Of a DNA stretch of 64,000 nucleotides, positions 55,135 to 62,929 are shown in pieces. The notes beneath the pieces are model-generated. The model searched no databases and was not told the DNA's origin. It saw only the letters and a list, made by a program, of their open reading frames with translations. The stretch is taken from the NCBI RefSeq assembly GCF_000379845.1, contig NZ_KB903804.1, positions 64,328 to 128,327 on the forward strand, given 5' to 3'. Positions within the stretch are counted from its first letter, which is position 1; each line of letters opens with the position of its first letter. Source of the DNA: Moraxella boevrei DSM 14165. GTDB taxonomy: Bacteria; Pseudomonadota; Gammaproteobacteria; Pseudomonadales; Moraxellaceae. The position numbers and the translations under genes are program-made.

Positions 55135-55186
55135 GAATATTGGCGTCCCCACGGGGATTCGAACCCCGGTTACCGCCGTGAAAGGG
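55135..55186. repeat. attL: 52-bp core containing 3' half of tRNA-Glu
   Basis: Identical to 63280-63331. It includes 46 nt of tRNA-Glu (CCA end through T-arm, variable loop and anticodon loop) and 6 nt beyond. This copy cannot fold as a tRNA because the 5' half is absent. It marks the displaced chromosomal end. Confidence 0.93.
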
Positions 55187-55206
55187 TGTTTATCTTAAAA
55201 CATTGT

Positions 55207-56028
55207 TTAATCAAAATTCGGCAACAATGCAACAACGTTGCTCAAACTATTGGGCGACAAATGGGCGTATTTTTGCGTTATCCTGGTATCAGAATGCCCG
55301 AGCAGTTGCGATATATGATAAATTGGAACACCCTGCGACACTAAAAGACTTGCGAAAGTGTGGCGTAAGTCATGAATACGGCATTTAAATTCTAGCTTGT
55401 CAAGCGTGGCTATCCAAGCCTTTCTAAATGTTTTGTAGTGGCTTTCTGTTTTGGGATTGTAAAAAACAAATTCGTTTTGTTTGTCTAAATTATTTAACAA
55501 GTTAAAAGCGGTATTATTTAAGGGCTTGTAAATTGTCTTTTTATTCTTTGATAAAGAATTTCTGATTATTATAAACTTTCTATCCAAATCAACATTATCC
55601 CATGTAAGGGTTAATAATTCGCTTGAACGGCAACCAGTATTTAGCAACAATGCAACATAGACATAAAAAAGCGGGTTGGGGTATAGCTTACATTTACCCA
55701 ATAACTGCTTACATTGATTTTCGGTTAAATAGGTTGGGATAAAATCCGATTCAAACAAATTAAACCCGTTAAATGGGTTATGATAGTTTGTTTCATGGTG
55801 CAAATTGTAGTAGTTTATTGCGGAGCGGATAACGGTTAATTCTCGATTGATTGTGGCATTTTTCACCCCGTCAAGCGTTCGTAGTGTGCAATACTCGTGG
55901 ATATGCTCAATTTTGATTTTGTCTAGCTTTTCAAAATAGGACAGGTTATAAAACTTGTCGGCATAGTCATGTTTTGATTGATAAAGCCCATGGGCTTGGT
56001 AAAACGCTAAAATTTGTTGGTACAACAT
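55207..56028 (-). CDS. int: Tyrosine recombinase / phage integrase
   Basis: A 273-aa site-specific recombinase expected to integrate the phage at tRNA-Glu. Catalytic residues are visible: Arg134 (TGCRSSELL), His219 and Arg222 (HDLRHTFAS), His245 (LLGHSD) and Tyr254 (TQKYAHL). The N-terminal core-binding SAM-like domain is short; no arm-binding domain is obvious. Its stop is 21 bp from the left att core. Neisseria inoviruses often use transposase-like Piv/irg integrases; a tyrosine type is the alternative seen here. Confidence 0.93.
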   Translation of the reverse strand: MLYQQILAFYQAHGLYQSKHDYADKFYNLSYFEKLDKIKIEHIHEYCTLRTLDGVKNATINRELTVIRSAINYYNLHHETNYHNPFNGFNLFESDFIPTYLTENQCKQLLGKCKLYPNPLFYVYVALLLNTGCRSSELLTLTWDNVDLDRKFIIIRNSLSKNKKTIYKPLNNTAFNLLNNLDKQNEFVFYNPKTESHYKTFRKAWIATLDKLEFKCRIHDLRHTFASLLVSQGVPIYHISQLLGHSDTRITQKYAHLSPNSLSNVVALLPNFD

Positions 56029-56073
56029 AATTTTTACTCTAATTGCTGGGCGATGTTACCCAACAACAGAATA

Positions 56074-57324
56074 TTAAGCCGTTGGCATTGTTTGGATAGT
56101 TGGTTGATGTGGCTTTTGATAAAGTGACTTTTGACCCGTGGCATACTGCTTGCACTCATCAAAAGACAAATCAAGGACTAAACCATCCACATTATAAGCG
56201 GTGCATTTATCACCAAATAGCACAACATTAACCGGCATTTTGGCTATTTTATCTTGTTGCTTTAATTGCTCAATCTGATTTTTTAATTGTAATTCTTGTA
56301 ATTGTGCGTTTAATTGATCAATTTTTGTTTGAGTGTCTGAAACAGCTGAAGCCGTCGGCATTGGTACAGACGCATGGGCTAATTCTGTTGTTTTGGCTTT
56401 TTCATGTTGACCGCCTACCAAACTAGACTTTTTTGCCATTCCAATCTGTTTAAAGATGATGTAAAAACAAATGATTAGAAATACCACCAAAGCAACAATC
56501 ATTTTATAAGGAACTCGCTTTTGATGTGTGTTAATCGTAGTTGATTTATATAGCTTAAAAATATATTTAGGGGGTGTAAAATCAAACTTTCTTTCACAAT
56601 TAATCTTATTAACCATTGTGTTGGGATAATCACGGGTTGAACCCCATTGGTAAACCTTGGTTTTCCAACCATATGGTTTTGTTAAGTGGTAATGAATACC
56701 AATCAACACTTTAATTGTTGGGTGTAATAAAACGGGGGCTTGTGTCAAAAAATAAAAATCAAAACCCCGATGACGGTGAATTGTCAAATCTTGAACAACT
56801 TTGTTATTTCTATCTTTTAAATTATCATAAGGCTCAACAAGTTGAACTTCATCAATAACAATAATTGAACCGTCGGGACAGTCCCGCCAATCATAAATAT
56901 TGTCACGGACAAAATCAATTTTTAGATTATTAATATTAGTGTAAATTGTGCGAACGGGGGAAAGAGCTACAAAGCCTTTTATAGATTCACGTTCAGAAAT
57001 ACGTTCCAAAATCGCATTATATTCATTTGCACGTTTAAAATAATCATCTGGACGTAACTCTTCAAAGTCTTGAGTAAACATTGAAAAATAATCATTATCA
57101 AGTGGTTGAAGGTGTTTTTTTAAAGTATGACCGCTCCCCGTTTCATATTCTAAATAAGTGAAATCGTTTTGTAATTGATTGTTATCTATGATTTTTTTAT
57201 TTTCTAAAAAAAATTGTTTATTTTTGGCTAAGTTAACTTTGTTTTGCTTTTCTACTTTATCCAACGTTGTAACTACAAATGCAGTCTTGCCCGTGCCTGG
57301 TGTGCCTGTGACTAGATGTAACAT
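56074..57324 (-). CDS. Zot-family morphogenesis ATPase (pI-like)
   Basis: Inner-membrane ATPase that drives filamentous phage assembly and export, and resembles zonular occludens toxin. The 416-aa protein has an N-terminal P-loop GTPGTGKT (7-14), Walker B 'IIVIDEVQL' and the family segment 'HRHRGFDFYFLTQAP'. A transmembrane helix lies near 272-291. The remaining 120 residues, predicted periplasmic, include a Gln/Leu coiled coil and two Cys. In Vibrio Zot this region is cut to release a toxin; nothing says that happens here. Confidence 0.9.
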   Translation of the reverse strand: MLHLVTGTPGTGKTAFVVTTLDKVEKQNKVNLAKNKQFFLENKKIIDNNQLQNDFTYLEYETGSGHTLKKHLQPLDNDYFSMFTQDFEELRPDDYFKRANEYNAILERISERESIKGFVALSPVRTIYTNINNLKIDFVRDNIYDWRDCPDGSIIVIDEVQLVEPYDNLKDRNNKVVQDLTIHRHRGFDFYFLTQAPVLLHPTIKVLIGIHYHLTKPYGWKTKVYQWGSTRDYPNTMVNKINCERKFDFTPPKYIFKLYKSTTINTHQKRVPYKMIVALVVFLIICFYIIFKQIGMAKKSSLVGGQHEKAKTTELAHASVPMPTASAVSDTQTKIDQLNAQLQELQLKNQIEQLKQQDKIAKMPVNVVLFGDKCTAYNVDGLVLDLSFDECKQYATGQKSLYQKPHQPTIQTMPTA

Positions 57325-57398
57325 GATTTTTCCCGTAACTTTTTTTTGAGGGGGCTCAATCGTCGAAGCTCCTCATTCGCCCCCCGTTGGTTAAGTTT

Positions 57399-57674
57399 TT
57401 ATTTGATTTTCTGCAATGATAATTTTGTGGCATTTTGAACGGCACGGGCAATAATTGCACCCAATACAATGCTAAAAGCATAATCAAGCCCCATTAAATG
57501 GGCTAAGCCCAATAATTCTATTGATACATAATTAAATGACGAGCGAAAAGTATCAATAGCGGTATTCACCGCGGTTAATGTTATTGCAGTTGTACCAAGC
57601 GTTAAACCCGCTCCAGTTAACATGTCTTTTAGCAAACCTTTGTTTGCTGATTTTAAAATACTAATTAGACTCAT
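57399..57674 (-). CDS. DUF2523 inovirus minor coat-like protein
   Basis: A 91-aa hydrophobic protein with two or three helices (about 10-35, 45-80) and a polar end. DUF2523 proteins lie between the adsorption protein and Zot in many filamentous phages and may act as the pVI-like cap. Its ATG overlaps the 3' end of the TspB-like gene by 14 bp, so translation is probably coupled. Position plus composition support this; the sequence alone is weak. Confidence 0.72.
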   Translation of the reverse strand: MSLISILKSANKGLLKDMLTGAGLTLGTTAITLTAVNTAIDTFRSSFNYVSIELLGLAHLMGLDYAFSIVLGAIIARAVQNATKLSLQKIK

Positions 57675-58974
57675 TACGCCCCGCTAATATCATGATTGCT
57701 TGATAGCTTGCCATTGCTATTAAAATCGGTTTAACAAATGTTGATAAATTCCAACAAATTTTTGCCCAGTCCATTAAGGTGAAACTAATATTTTGACCAA
57801 ATAAATTACCGCTAATTTCAACATTGGCAGGGCAAGAACCACCAAAATTAATATTGGTGTTTGGTGTCGGTAATGGGTTGTTATTTATCGGAATGTCATT
57901 GTCAGTGTTTTTATTATCAGCGTTTTTATTATCACCCGTCAAAAAATCTCGCATAAATTTAAAAAAGCTTTGCTCTTCTTCTAATTGTTTTTTTGTCGTT
58001 TTGTCTATTTCTTTTGTGTTTTTTTCAGTTTTATTAGTATTTTCTGAAGTTTCTTTTGTGTTTTTTTCGGTATTGAGCCAAGCAGGACAAATGCCAGTCC
58101 ACGCACAGAAAGCAGGAAGTTCAAACGGTTGTGATTCGGCTTTTGGGTCTGTTTTTGGGTCTTTTTGGGGTGCAGTTTCAGGGTCTATTTCAGGTGTGGT
58201 TTCAGGGTCTTTTGCTGGGTCATTTTTTGGTTTAGCCGCTGCTTCTAACTCTTTATCAAGTTCGCCTTTTTTTGCCATGTCTGCTACTGTATCTACTACT
58301 GCTTGCTGTGCTTCAGCAACACCATTTTCGGCTTGTCTTTTGATTTCTTCGGCAATCTCTTCAAGCTGTACAGAATCGGTAGCAACACAAGAGATTGAAT
58401 ATTGATAATTGCCACCGCTTTTTAAATCAATAATTAAACTAACTTTGTCTTTATCACCCTGAAAAAAACGGTGATTTGAATAATTTTTACCAGCACTTTG
58501 TAAATAACCATCTACTCTAGATTTAAAATCAGAATTTTTACAAATTGGATTTATTTCTTCGCCAGGGTTTGCCTGAGATTGATTAATAATAACAGCGTTA
58601 TTTGCAGGGTCTAAAACCCAATCAACACCTTCGCCAAACATTTCAGCGATTGCTAAAGCAATTGCAAGATTGTTATAACCCTTTGCCAATCTTAATGCAA
58701 GTTTGCCCGCCGTCGGCAATTTGTGTATTAACGATGTGAAATTTCCGCCAATCTTCGTTACTTTTACGCCTTTGCCTTTTTCGTATTTGCCGACATTGGG
58801 CTTGGCTTTTTTAAAGTCGTCATCATTTGCTGCGCGAGTTGGACGAGAATCAGGATTATTAACGTCATTAGCTGAAGTTGCAGGGTCAATGGGTGTAGGC
58901 TTTCTGACAGCTTCAGCATGAACTGCACTGCTTAGCGTTAAGCTAATCAATATACTTGCAATAATCTTCTTCAT
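57661..58974 (-). CDS. TspB-like phage adsorption protein (pIII analogue)
   Basis: A 437-aa protein: signal peptide (MKKIIASILISLTLSSAVHA), an N-terminal domain of about 200 residues, a Pro/Asp/Thr/Lys-rich repeat linker (about 245-290), an Asn/Lys/Thr coiled region and a C-terminal membrane anchor ('ILIAMASYQAIMIL'). The order fits pIII-type proteins. The linker and the C-terminal 'ACAWTGICPAWLN'-like Cys region (here FCAWTGICPAWLN) recall Neisseria TspB. The N-terminal domain is where host range would be set. No domain name is certain. Confidence 0.75.
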   Translation of the reverse strand: MKKIIASILISLTLSSAVHAEAVRKPTPIDPATSANDVNNPDSRPTRAANDDDFKKAKPNVGKYEKGKGVKVTKIGGNFTSLIHKLPTAGKLALRLAKGYNNLAIALAIAEMFGEGVDWVLDPANNAVIINQSQANPGEEINPICKNSDFKSRVDGYLQSAGKNYSNHRFFQGDKDKVSLIIDLKSGGNYQYSISCVATDSVQLEEIAEEIKRQAENGVAEAQQAVVDTVADMAKKGELDKELEAAAKPKNDPAKDPETTPEIDPETAPQKDPKTDPKAESQPFELPAFCAWTGICPAWLNTEKNTKETSENTNKTEKNTKEIDKTTKKQLEEEQSFFKFMRDFLTGDNKNADNKNTDNDIPINNNPLPTPNTNINFGGSCPANVEISGNLFGQNISFTLMDWAKICWNLSTFVKPILIAMASYQAIMILAGRNESN

Positions 58975-59060
58975 AACGCACCCAAAAATACCGTTATCAC
59001 GTCATACCAAAATATTATCGCAGGTATCACAATAAATAGATAAAATAGTAAAGTTTTCAT
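58971..59060 (-). CDS. 29-aa hydrophobic protein, candidate pVII/pIX analogue
   Basis: A short frame on the minus strand starting MKTLLFYLFIVIPA and ending FLGAL. It has one transmembrane segment. Its stop codon TGA overlaps the ATG of the TspB-like gene (ATGA), and its own ATG lies 1 bp after the stop of the 27-aa ORF upstream. Ff phages carry two tiny tip proteins of 33 and 32 aa (pVII, pIX) between ssDNA-binding and coat genes; here the pair follows the coat gene. Assignment is by size, hydrophobicity and context only. Confidence 0.6.
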   Translation of the reverse strand: MKTLLFYLFIVIPAIIFWYDVITVFLGAL

Positions 59061-59061
59061 A

Positions 59062-59145
59062 TCATTTAAACACGTTGATTAATACAATAAATGCAAAACA
59101 TAATAATAAAATCGGTATCCAATACAATATGCTTTCTTGTGGCAT
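59062..59145 (-). CDS. 27-aa hydrophobic protein, candidate pVII/pIX analogue
   Basis: The frame begins MPQESILYWIPILLLCFAF and ends LINVFK: one membrane helix with a short acidic N-terminus and Lys at the end, like a filament tip protein. AAGGAGTTAAGAAA precedes the ATG, the strongest ribosome site in this block. It lies just after the terminator that follows the major coat gene. Too short for routine gene finding. The 29-aa ORF follows immediately. Confidence 0.65.
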   Translation of the reverse strand: MPQESILYWIPILLLCFAFIVLINVFK

Positions 59146-59159
59146 TTTCTTAACTCCTT

Positions 59160-59196
59160 AAAAATTAACCCCACGGTAAAGCAGGGTTAATTTTGT
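59160..59196 (-). terminator. Weak terminator after major coat gene
   Basis: AAAATTAACCC / GGGTTAATTTT perfect 11-bp arms and T's on the minus strand. In Ff phages a similar terminator after gene VIII keeps coat mRNA high while letting some transcription through to minor coat genes. Confidence 0.65.
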
Positions 59197-59213
59197 GTTT
59201 GGTGAAACAAAAA

Positions 59214-59474
59214 TTAGGCTGAATTTGCACCACGTTTCAAGTAACGGAAACCAGCAAAAATACCTAACAAAATAGCACCAGCGGAAAATAAAGAAATTAC
59301 AAGAGCTTTTACAGCTTCAATTTCTTGCGATAAACCCGATCCGATTGTGGCAATTTCGGCGGCATTGGCTTGGCTGATTGCCATTGATGATAAAGCAACT
59401 GCAACACCATATTTTACAGCTTGATTAATGCGTTTTTTTGATTGTACGCTAACAACTTGATTTTGCTTATCCAT
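59214..59474 (-). CDS. Major coat protein (pVIII-like)
   Basis: An 86-aa precursor. The first 38 residues are a long signal peptide with basic N-region (KKRINQAVKYG) and a cut site after SQANA. The mature 48-residue protein has an acidic start (AEIATIGSGLSQEIEAV), a hydrophobic helix and a basic end (RYLKRGANSA), exactly the pVIII layout in which the basic tail contacts phage DNA. Its position between the small membrane gene and the terminator matches. Confidence 0.85.
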   Translation of the reverse strand: MDKQNQVVSVQSKKRINQAVKYGVAVALSSMAISQANAAEIATIGSGLSQEIEAVKALVISLFSAGAILLGIFAGFRYLKRGANSA

Positions 59475-59491
59475 GGGATAAACTCCTATTT

Positions 59492-59725
59492 TTACATTGA
59501 TTTAACCGCTTTTGCCAGTATGACAAATGCCAAAATAACGACAAAAACAGCACTTAACGAGGCGGAAATTTGAACCATATCAGATTTTGTTATTGCTAAA
59601 TCCTGGATAAATGATTTTTGTTCCACCCATTTTTTACAAGTAACCACGTTTTGCATGTCACCGCCCACAAAGCCATCACCGTCAGATGAATAAATTTGTT
59701 GCAATTCTTCACAAACGTATGTCAC
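59492..59725 (-). CDS. Small membrane protein of the coat block
   Basis: A 77-aa protein with a Cys-containing polar N-terminus and a C-terminal helix ('ISASLSAVFVVILAFVILAKAVKSM'-type end, about residues 53-75). The start is a GTG at 59725, 8 bp after AAAGGA; no ATG would keep the N-terminus. Filamentous phages commonly have such a gene just upstream of the coat gene. No specific role can be assigned. Confidence 0.6.
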   Translation of the reverse strand: MTYVCEELQQIYSSDGDGFVGGDMQNVVTCKKWVEQKSFIQDLAITKSDMVQISASLSAVFVVILAFVILAKAVKSM

Positions 59726-59740
59726 TAGTAAAATCCTTTA

Positions 59741-60064
59741 TTAAATTTTTGGGGCTTGCTTTGCCGCTGGGACAATGTCAATAACTACCAACACGGCAGT
59801 TTTACCGCTCGTTTGGTTTTCCCATGTTATTTCAGCTTCAAATTCTTTGTTTGCTTGTAAAATTTGCGGGTATTTAGCAACAAAATCATTGTAGTTTTGG
59901 CTAGTCCCCCAATTGTATTGCGGACTTGGAATGCCAAAGCCTTCTTTGTTGCTTGTTAATGGTGTGTCAATATGAACCTTTGTGCTGTCATATTCGCGAC
60001 CATTTTCCATTTGACCCTTTGAAGGGTACATTGAACGAACATAAGTTACTGATTTCATTTGCAT
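59741..60064 (-). CDS. Probable phage ssDNA-binding protein (DUF1293-like, pV analogue)
   Basis: A 107-aa soluble protein starting MQMKSVTYVRSMYPSKGQ with beta-rich character and conserved-looking aromatic residues ('YNWGTSQNYNDFVAKYP'). Its place directly after rep and before the coat genes is that of gene V, which coats the single-stranded genome and represses translation of the initiator gene. I recall similar N-termini in DUF1293 proteins of inoviruses, but do not claim a firm match. An AGGT-type ribosome site precedes the ATG. Confidence 0.6.
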   Translation of the reverse strand: MQMKSVTYVRSMYPSKGQMENGREYDSTKVHIDTPLTSNKEGFGIPSPQYNWGTSQNYNDFVAKYPQILQANKEFEAEITWENQTSGKTAVLVVIDIVPAAKQAPKI

Positions 60065-60092
60065 AGTTTTTTACCTTTAATAGCAGGCATTT

Positions 60093-61328
60093 TTAAAAAG
60101 TCGGTTGCCTAGTTTCCGCTATCCCACGTTGGGGAATATGTTTAAGCGTGATTACGTCATCACCAAACGGGATATCTAACAAATAATCGTCAGTCGATTG
60201 GTTTTGCTCGTCAAAGTAACGACGCATAATAATCGGCATATCGTGTCGGACTGTTTCAAGAGTTTTTAGACGTTTTGGGTAATAGCCTTTTTTATCACTT
60301 ACCAACATATCTAAAATTTCTGTATCTGTGAAAAAGTCGCGATATACACGCAAATACTTGCCAAACTGATGTTTAACAATCTGTTTGGACTTGTCAAAGC
60401 TGATTTTGCTTTCTTTTTTAATTAGCTCAATGCGTGTTTTTTTTACGTTAACATTGCCCGCTAACTCAAGTAATTCAGCACAATAAGGGTAACAGCCTTT
60501 AAATACGCTTGTTGGATTGGTTAACACTTCCAGGGGGATTAGGCGGTTTTTGTTGCTTAATTCTACTTCATGACGGAACCAAAAACTTTCGGAATCGCCC
60601 AATTGTTTACCTTTTTCATATCCACGGTAAAGTTTACCGCCTTCACGGGTGCCAACTTGCAAGGTGCGACCTTTGCCCGTGTGTCTTTTCCAGTCGCCCA
60701 GGTGCTGAACTTGTGGCTTTTTGTTGGTTAGACAAAATTTATCGTGTGTGTCTGCTTCATCGGCTAATTGGGCTGATGAATAAAGACCGTCAAAGTCATC
60801 AAGTGCTAAGTCAACCCGAGTTATTCGGGGATTTATGGTTAATTGGGTTAAATAGCCGTATAGCATACCTTCCCAACAGTCGGGCATACAGTGACAGCCC
60901 GCACCGTATAGCATGATTAATACTGTGTCTGATTTTGCATGGCCTAAACATATTAAGCCTAGGGGCTGATTGTAATCGCCAATGCGATAGGCGTATCTGT
61001 AAAAGTTTGCACCTTTTCCCGTGTATTCTATTTCGGTGTAGCGTTCACCAAACATCATACCCAAAACAAAGGCGACTTCTGACGCTGTGTCATAGGCTAT
61101 TAATTCTTTGTCTTTTTCTGTTAATAATGGGTTGTTTAGTTTTTCTTTTAATTCTTTGTCATAAGTGCCACCGTCAACAACAAAGTTTAATGCGTCAATA
61201 ACCACGGATTGACCACTTACTGGCATTCTTACCGTTTCTTCAACTATTTTTCCGTTGTGCATAACTATCTTTGTTAGTTGGGCTGATAGTTTTTGATACG
61301 TCGGCAAATCAAAACTGTTATTAGTCAT
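60093..61328 (-). CDS. Phage replication initiation protein (Rep_trans/RstA type)
   Basis: A 411-aa protein of the phage/plasmid rolling-circle initiator family (PF02486). 'VVIDALNFVVDG' and 'RYTEIEYTGKGANFYRYAY' near the start, then 'INPRITRVDLALDDFDGLYS' as core motif. Family members nick the plus-strand origin through a tyrosine. Its nearest relatives include RstA of CTXphi and Neisseria Nf phages. AAAGAGATAAACC precedes the ATG; a hairpin lies just upstream of that. First gene of the coat operon. Confidence 0.85.
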   Translation of the reverse strand: MTNNSFDLPTYQKLSAQLTKIVMHNGKIVEETVRMPVSGQSVVIDALNFVVDGGTYDKELKEKLNNPLLTEKDKELIAYDTASEVAFVLGMMFGERYTEIEYTGKGANFYRYAYRIGDYNQPLGLICLGHAKSDTVLIMLYGAGCHCMPDCWEGMLYGYLTQLTINPRITRVDLALDDFDGLYSSAQLADEADTHDKFCLTNKKPQVQHLGDWKRHTGKGRTLQVGTREGGKLYRGYEKGKQLGDSESFWFRHEVELSNKNRLIPLEVLTNPTSVFKGCYPYCAELLELAGNVNVKKTRIELIKKESKISFDKSKQIVKHQFGKYLRVYRDFFTDTEILDMLVSDKKGYYPKRLKTLETVRHDMPIIMRRYFDEQNQSTDDYLLDIPFGDDVITLKHIPQRGIAETRQPTF

Positions 61329-61343
61329 GGTTTATCTCTTTCG

Positions 61344-61370
61344 TAACCCCTGTGTTACTAACTAGGGGTT
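61344..61370. other. Hairpin in the rep leader
   Basis: AACCCCT / AGGGGTT 7-bp arms around 12 nt, ending about 15 nt upstream of the rep start codon. On rep mRNA it would sit next to the ribosome site. A further GGGGTTATACCCCC lies beside it. Confidence 0.45.
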
Positions 61371-61415
61371 TGGGGTTATACCCCCGTTATTTACGTTCTA
61401 TCGGAATTTTGTTGA

Positions 61416-61667
61416 TTAATAGTGTTTTAACATCTCTTGGTTTTCGTCAAGTATTTGGCGGTGATAAAAAGCGATTGCGTCAATTGATTTTTTGTCAATT
61501 TTGTTTTCTTTTGCTAAGTCCAATAAGTAGCTTAATGCTTGTTCGCTTTCGTCTGCTACACAGCCGTTTGAGATTACAGGGATTGCTTTTTCAAACGCCA
61601 GTCTTGATACTAAGGCGATTGCGTCGTTTTTAAATTCGCTTTCTGTGTTGAATACTAAGATTGACAT
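61416..61667 (-). CDS. Small soluble phage protein, unknown
   Basis: An 83-aa protein ('MSILVFNTESEFKNDAIALV', then a charged helix ending EMLKHY). An AAAGG ribosome site is 10 bp upstream of the ATG. It sits between the hairpin block and rep. No family recognised. Confidence 0.6.
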   Translation of the reverse strand: MSILVFNTESEFKNDAIALVSRLAFEKAIPVISNGCVADESEQALSYLLDLAKENKIDKKSIDAIAFYHRQILDENQEMLKHY

Positions 61668-61948
61668 TGTTTTTTACCTTTTGTTTTTCACTTAAACACT
61701 AAGAAAAATATTCAAAAAAAATTTGTTCGGCAAGCCTCAAATTTTTTTGTATTTTTCTAAGTGTTTTACGCTCGTTATTCCATTGACGGGGCAACTAACG
61801 CGACAACCTTGTTAAAACTCTATTATGTTTAAAATATTTTTTACTTCTTTTGGGCTCTTTCAGTTGGGGGCACGCCCCCAAACCCCGTGGGTCAAAATTT
61901 AAAATTTTAAATTGGCTTGTTGCCAATTAAAAATTTGAAATTTTCGAC
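61668..61948. other. Phage intergenic region with three hairpins, probable origin/packaging region
   Basis: The 281-bp non-coding block holds: (a) a long imperfect hairpin, arms about 61693-61725 and 61738-61768, loop TTCGGCAAGCCT; (b) TTGGGGGC/GCCCCCAA at 61864-61881, nearly loopless; (c) 61894-61944, arms of 23 nt with only two mismatches around TTGTT, extended by GGTC/GACC. In Ff the same place carries plus- and minus-strand origins and the packaging hairpin. Which hairpin does what cannot be told. Confidence 0.6.
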
Positions 61949-62437
61949 CTACATCGCCTTGCTAAATAACCCACTTTCATAAAATGCGGAGTTAGTCTGC
62001 ATTGCGTTGTTTCTGTGATGATTCATTTCATCAATTAAGTAATCTTTTGCAGATTGGGTAATTCTTGGCTTTTGTGTTGTTTTGACGTTATTTAGAAATC
62101 CTGGGGGATAGTCTAAGCAGTCATCTAATAGGGTATCCCCAACACTTTCAATAGCCCCTACAACTTCAGTGTGTAAAGGTGATTCGCTATCAGTGGTTAC
62201 GGTTTGGGGATTATGATTGTTTTTGGCATACTCAACCAATGTTTTAATTGATTTTGATTTTAATGCTTGAATTGTTTCAGCGTGAGATAAATCTAAAAAC
62301 CAAGTTAATTTTATGCCATTAATTGTTTTGCCGTCTAATACGTGATATTGAACGGTGATTTTACCATTGTAAATAAATGCTAAACCAAGTTGCTTTTTGG
62401 TTTCTCTTTTGAAAATTTCTTTGTAGTCGTTTTTCAT
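61949..62437 (-). CDS. Phage protein of unknown function
   Basis: A 162-aa soluble protein with 'LGLAFIYNGKITVQYHVLDG' near the N-terminus and an Asn/His-rich C-terminus. I placed the start at ATG 62437 because GGAG is 8 bp before it; a GTG three codons upstream is less well placed. It is the first gene on the minus strand after the control region, so it is probably expressed early. No family recognised. Confidence 0.6.
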   Translation of the reverse strand: MKNDYKEIFKRETKKQLGLAFIYNGKITVQYHVLDGKTINGIKLTWFLDLSHAETIQALKSKSIKTLVEYAKNNHNPQTVTTDSESPLHTEVVGAIESVGDTLLDDCLDYPPGFLNNVKTTQKPRITQSAKDYLIDEMNHHRNNAMQTNSAFYESGLFSKAM

Positions 62438-62475
62438 TGCATACACTCCGTAACTAGTGATACATTATAGGATTG

Positions 62476-62595
62476 CTATGACTTCTCGTTGCTATTCTTA
62501 AATCGTTTAAGAAATAAAATCGCTATTTCGCCTAGCTTGATACCACCAAAAATACCAAACAACAAAGCTGTTATATAAATTAAAATTTCTGTCAT
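62476..62595 (-). CDS. 39-aa membrane protein, unknown
   Basis: Frame MTEILIYITALLFGIFGGIK, then LGEIAILFLKRFKNSNEKS: one or two membrane helices and a basic end. The start codon overlaps the -35 box of the divergent promoter. The ribosome site is weak (AAGAAAATCACA). Small single-helix proteins are common in inoviruses. Confidence 0.5.
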   Translation of the reverse strand: MTEILIYITALLFGIFGGIKLGEIAILFLKRFKNSNEKS

Positions 62596-62623
62596 TGTGA
62601 TTTTCTTAAACAAGTATTATAAT
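62595..62623 (+). promoter_or_regulatory. Promoter of the 84-aa gene, possibly leaderless
   Basis: TTGTGA (62595-62600) and TATAAT (62618-62623), 17-bp spacing. A start 7-8 nt beyond the -10 box would fall on or next to the ATG at 62631, giving almost no leader. Confidence 0.5.
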
Positions 62624-62630
62624 TTTTTAC

Positions 62631-62885
62631 ATGAGCAAGTACATAGATTTACAAACAATCGCAATCATTTTCAGCATTGGAGCTTTTATCATCGCTTTAA
62701 TCTGTTTATTCAAAATCACTCAACAGCAAAAAGCAAAAAAGACCAATCGCAAAAAATCTGAACGTTTATTCGGTATAAAGCCCGAGTTTATCGAAGAAGC
62801 TAAAAGCGAACGTGAACACCGACTAAAACAACGCAAGAAATATGGGATTTTTGATGAAAACGGCAATCGCATTAATCAAAAATAA
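62631..62885 (+). CDS. Small membrane-anchored phage protein, unknown
   Basis: An 84-aa protein with one N-terminal membrane helix (about 9-28) and a basic, charged cytoplasmic part (KKTNRKKSERLFGIKPEFI, then EHRLKQRKKYG). It is one of two plus-strand genes in the phage. No ribosome site is seen; a promoter abuts the ATG. No family recognised; membrane topology suggests an immunity or host-interaction role, but that is speculative. Confidence 0.55.
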   Translation: MSKYIDLQTIAIIFSIGAFIIALICLFKITQQQKAKKTNRKKSERLFGIKPEFIEEAKSEREHRLKQRKKYGIFDENGNRINQK

Positions 62886-62929
62886 TTTCTAGCACTTTAA
62901 ATCCCCTTGTGTTATCATTGGGGGTTAAA

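Noticed and set aside
55141..55186. Second tRNA-Glu at the left prophage end
   Set aside because: Only the 3' 46 nt are present; the acceptor 5' strand and D-arm are missing.
55117..55344. 75-aa plus-strand frame starting with att-core sequence
   Set aside because: In the lysogen it has no ribosome site and is antisense to the integrase. It matters only as the continuation of the regulator frame in the excised circle.
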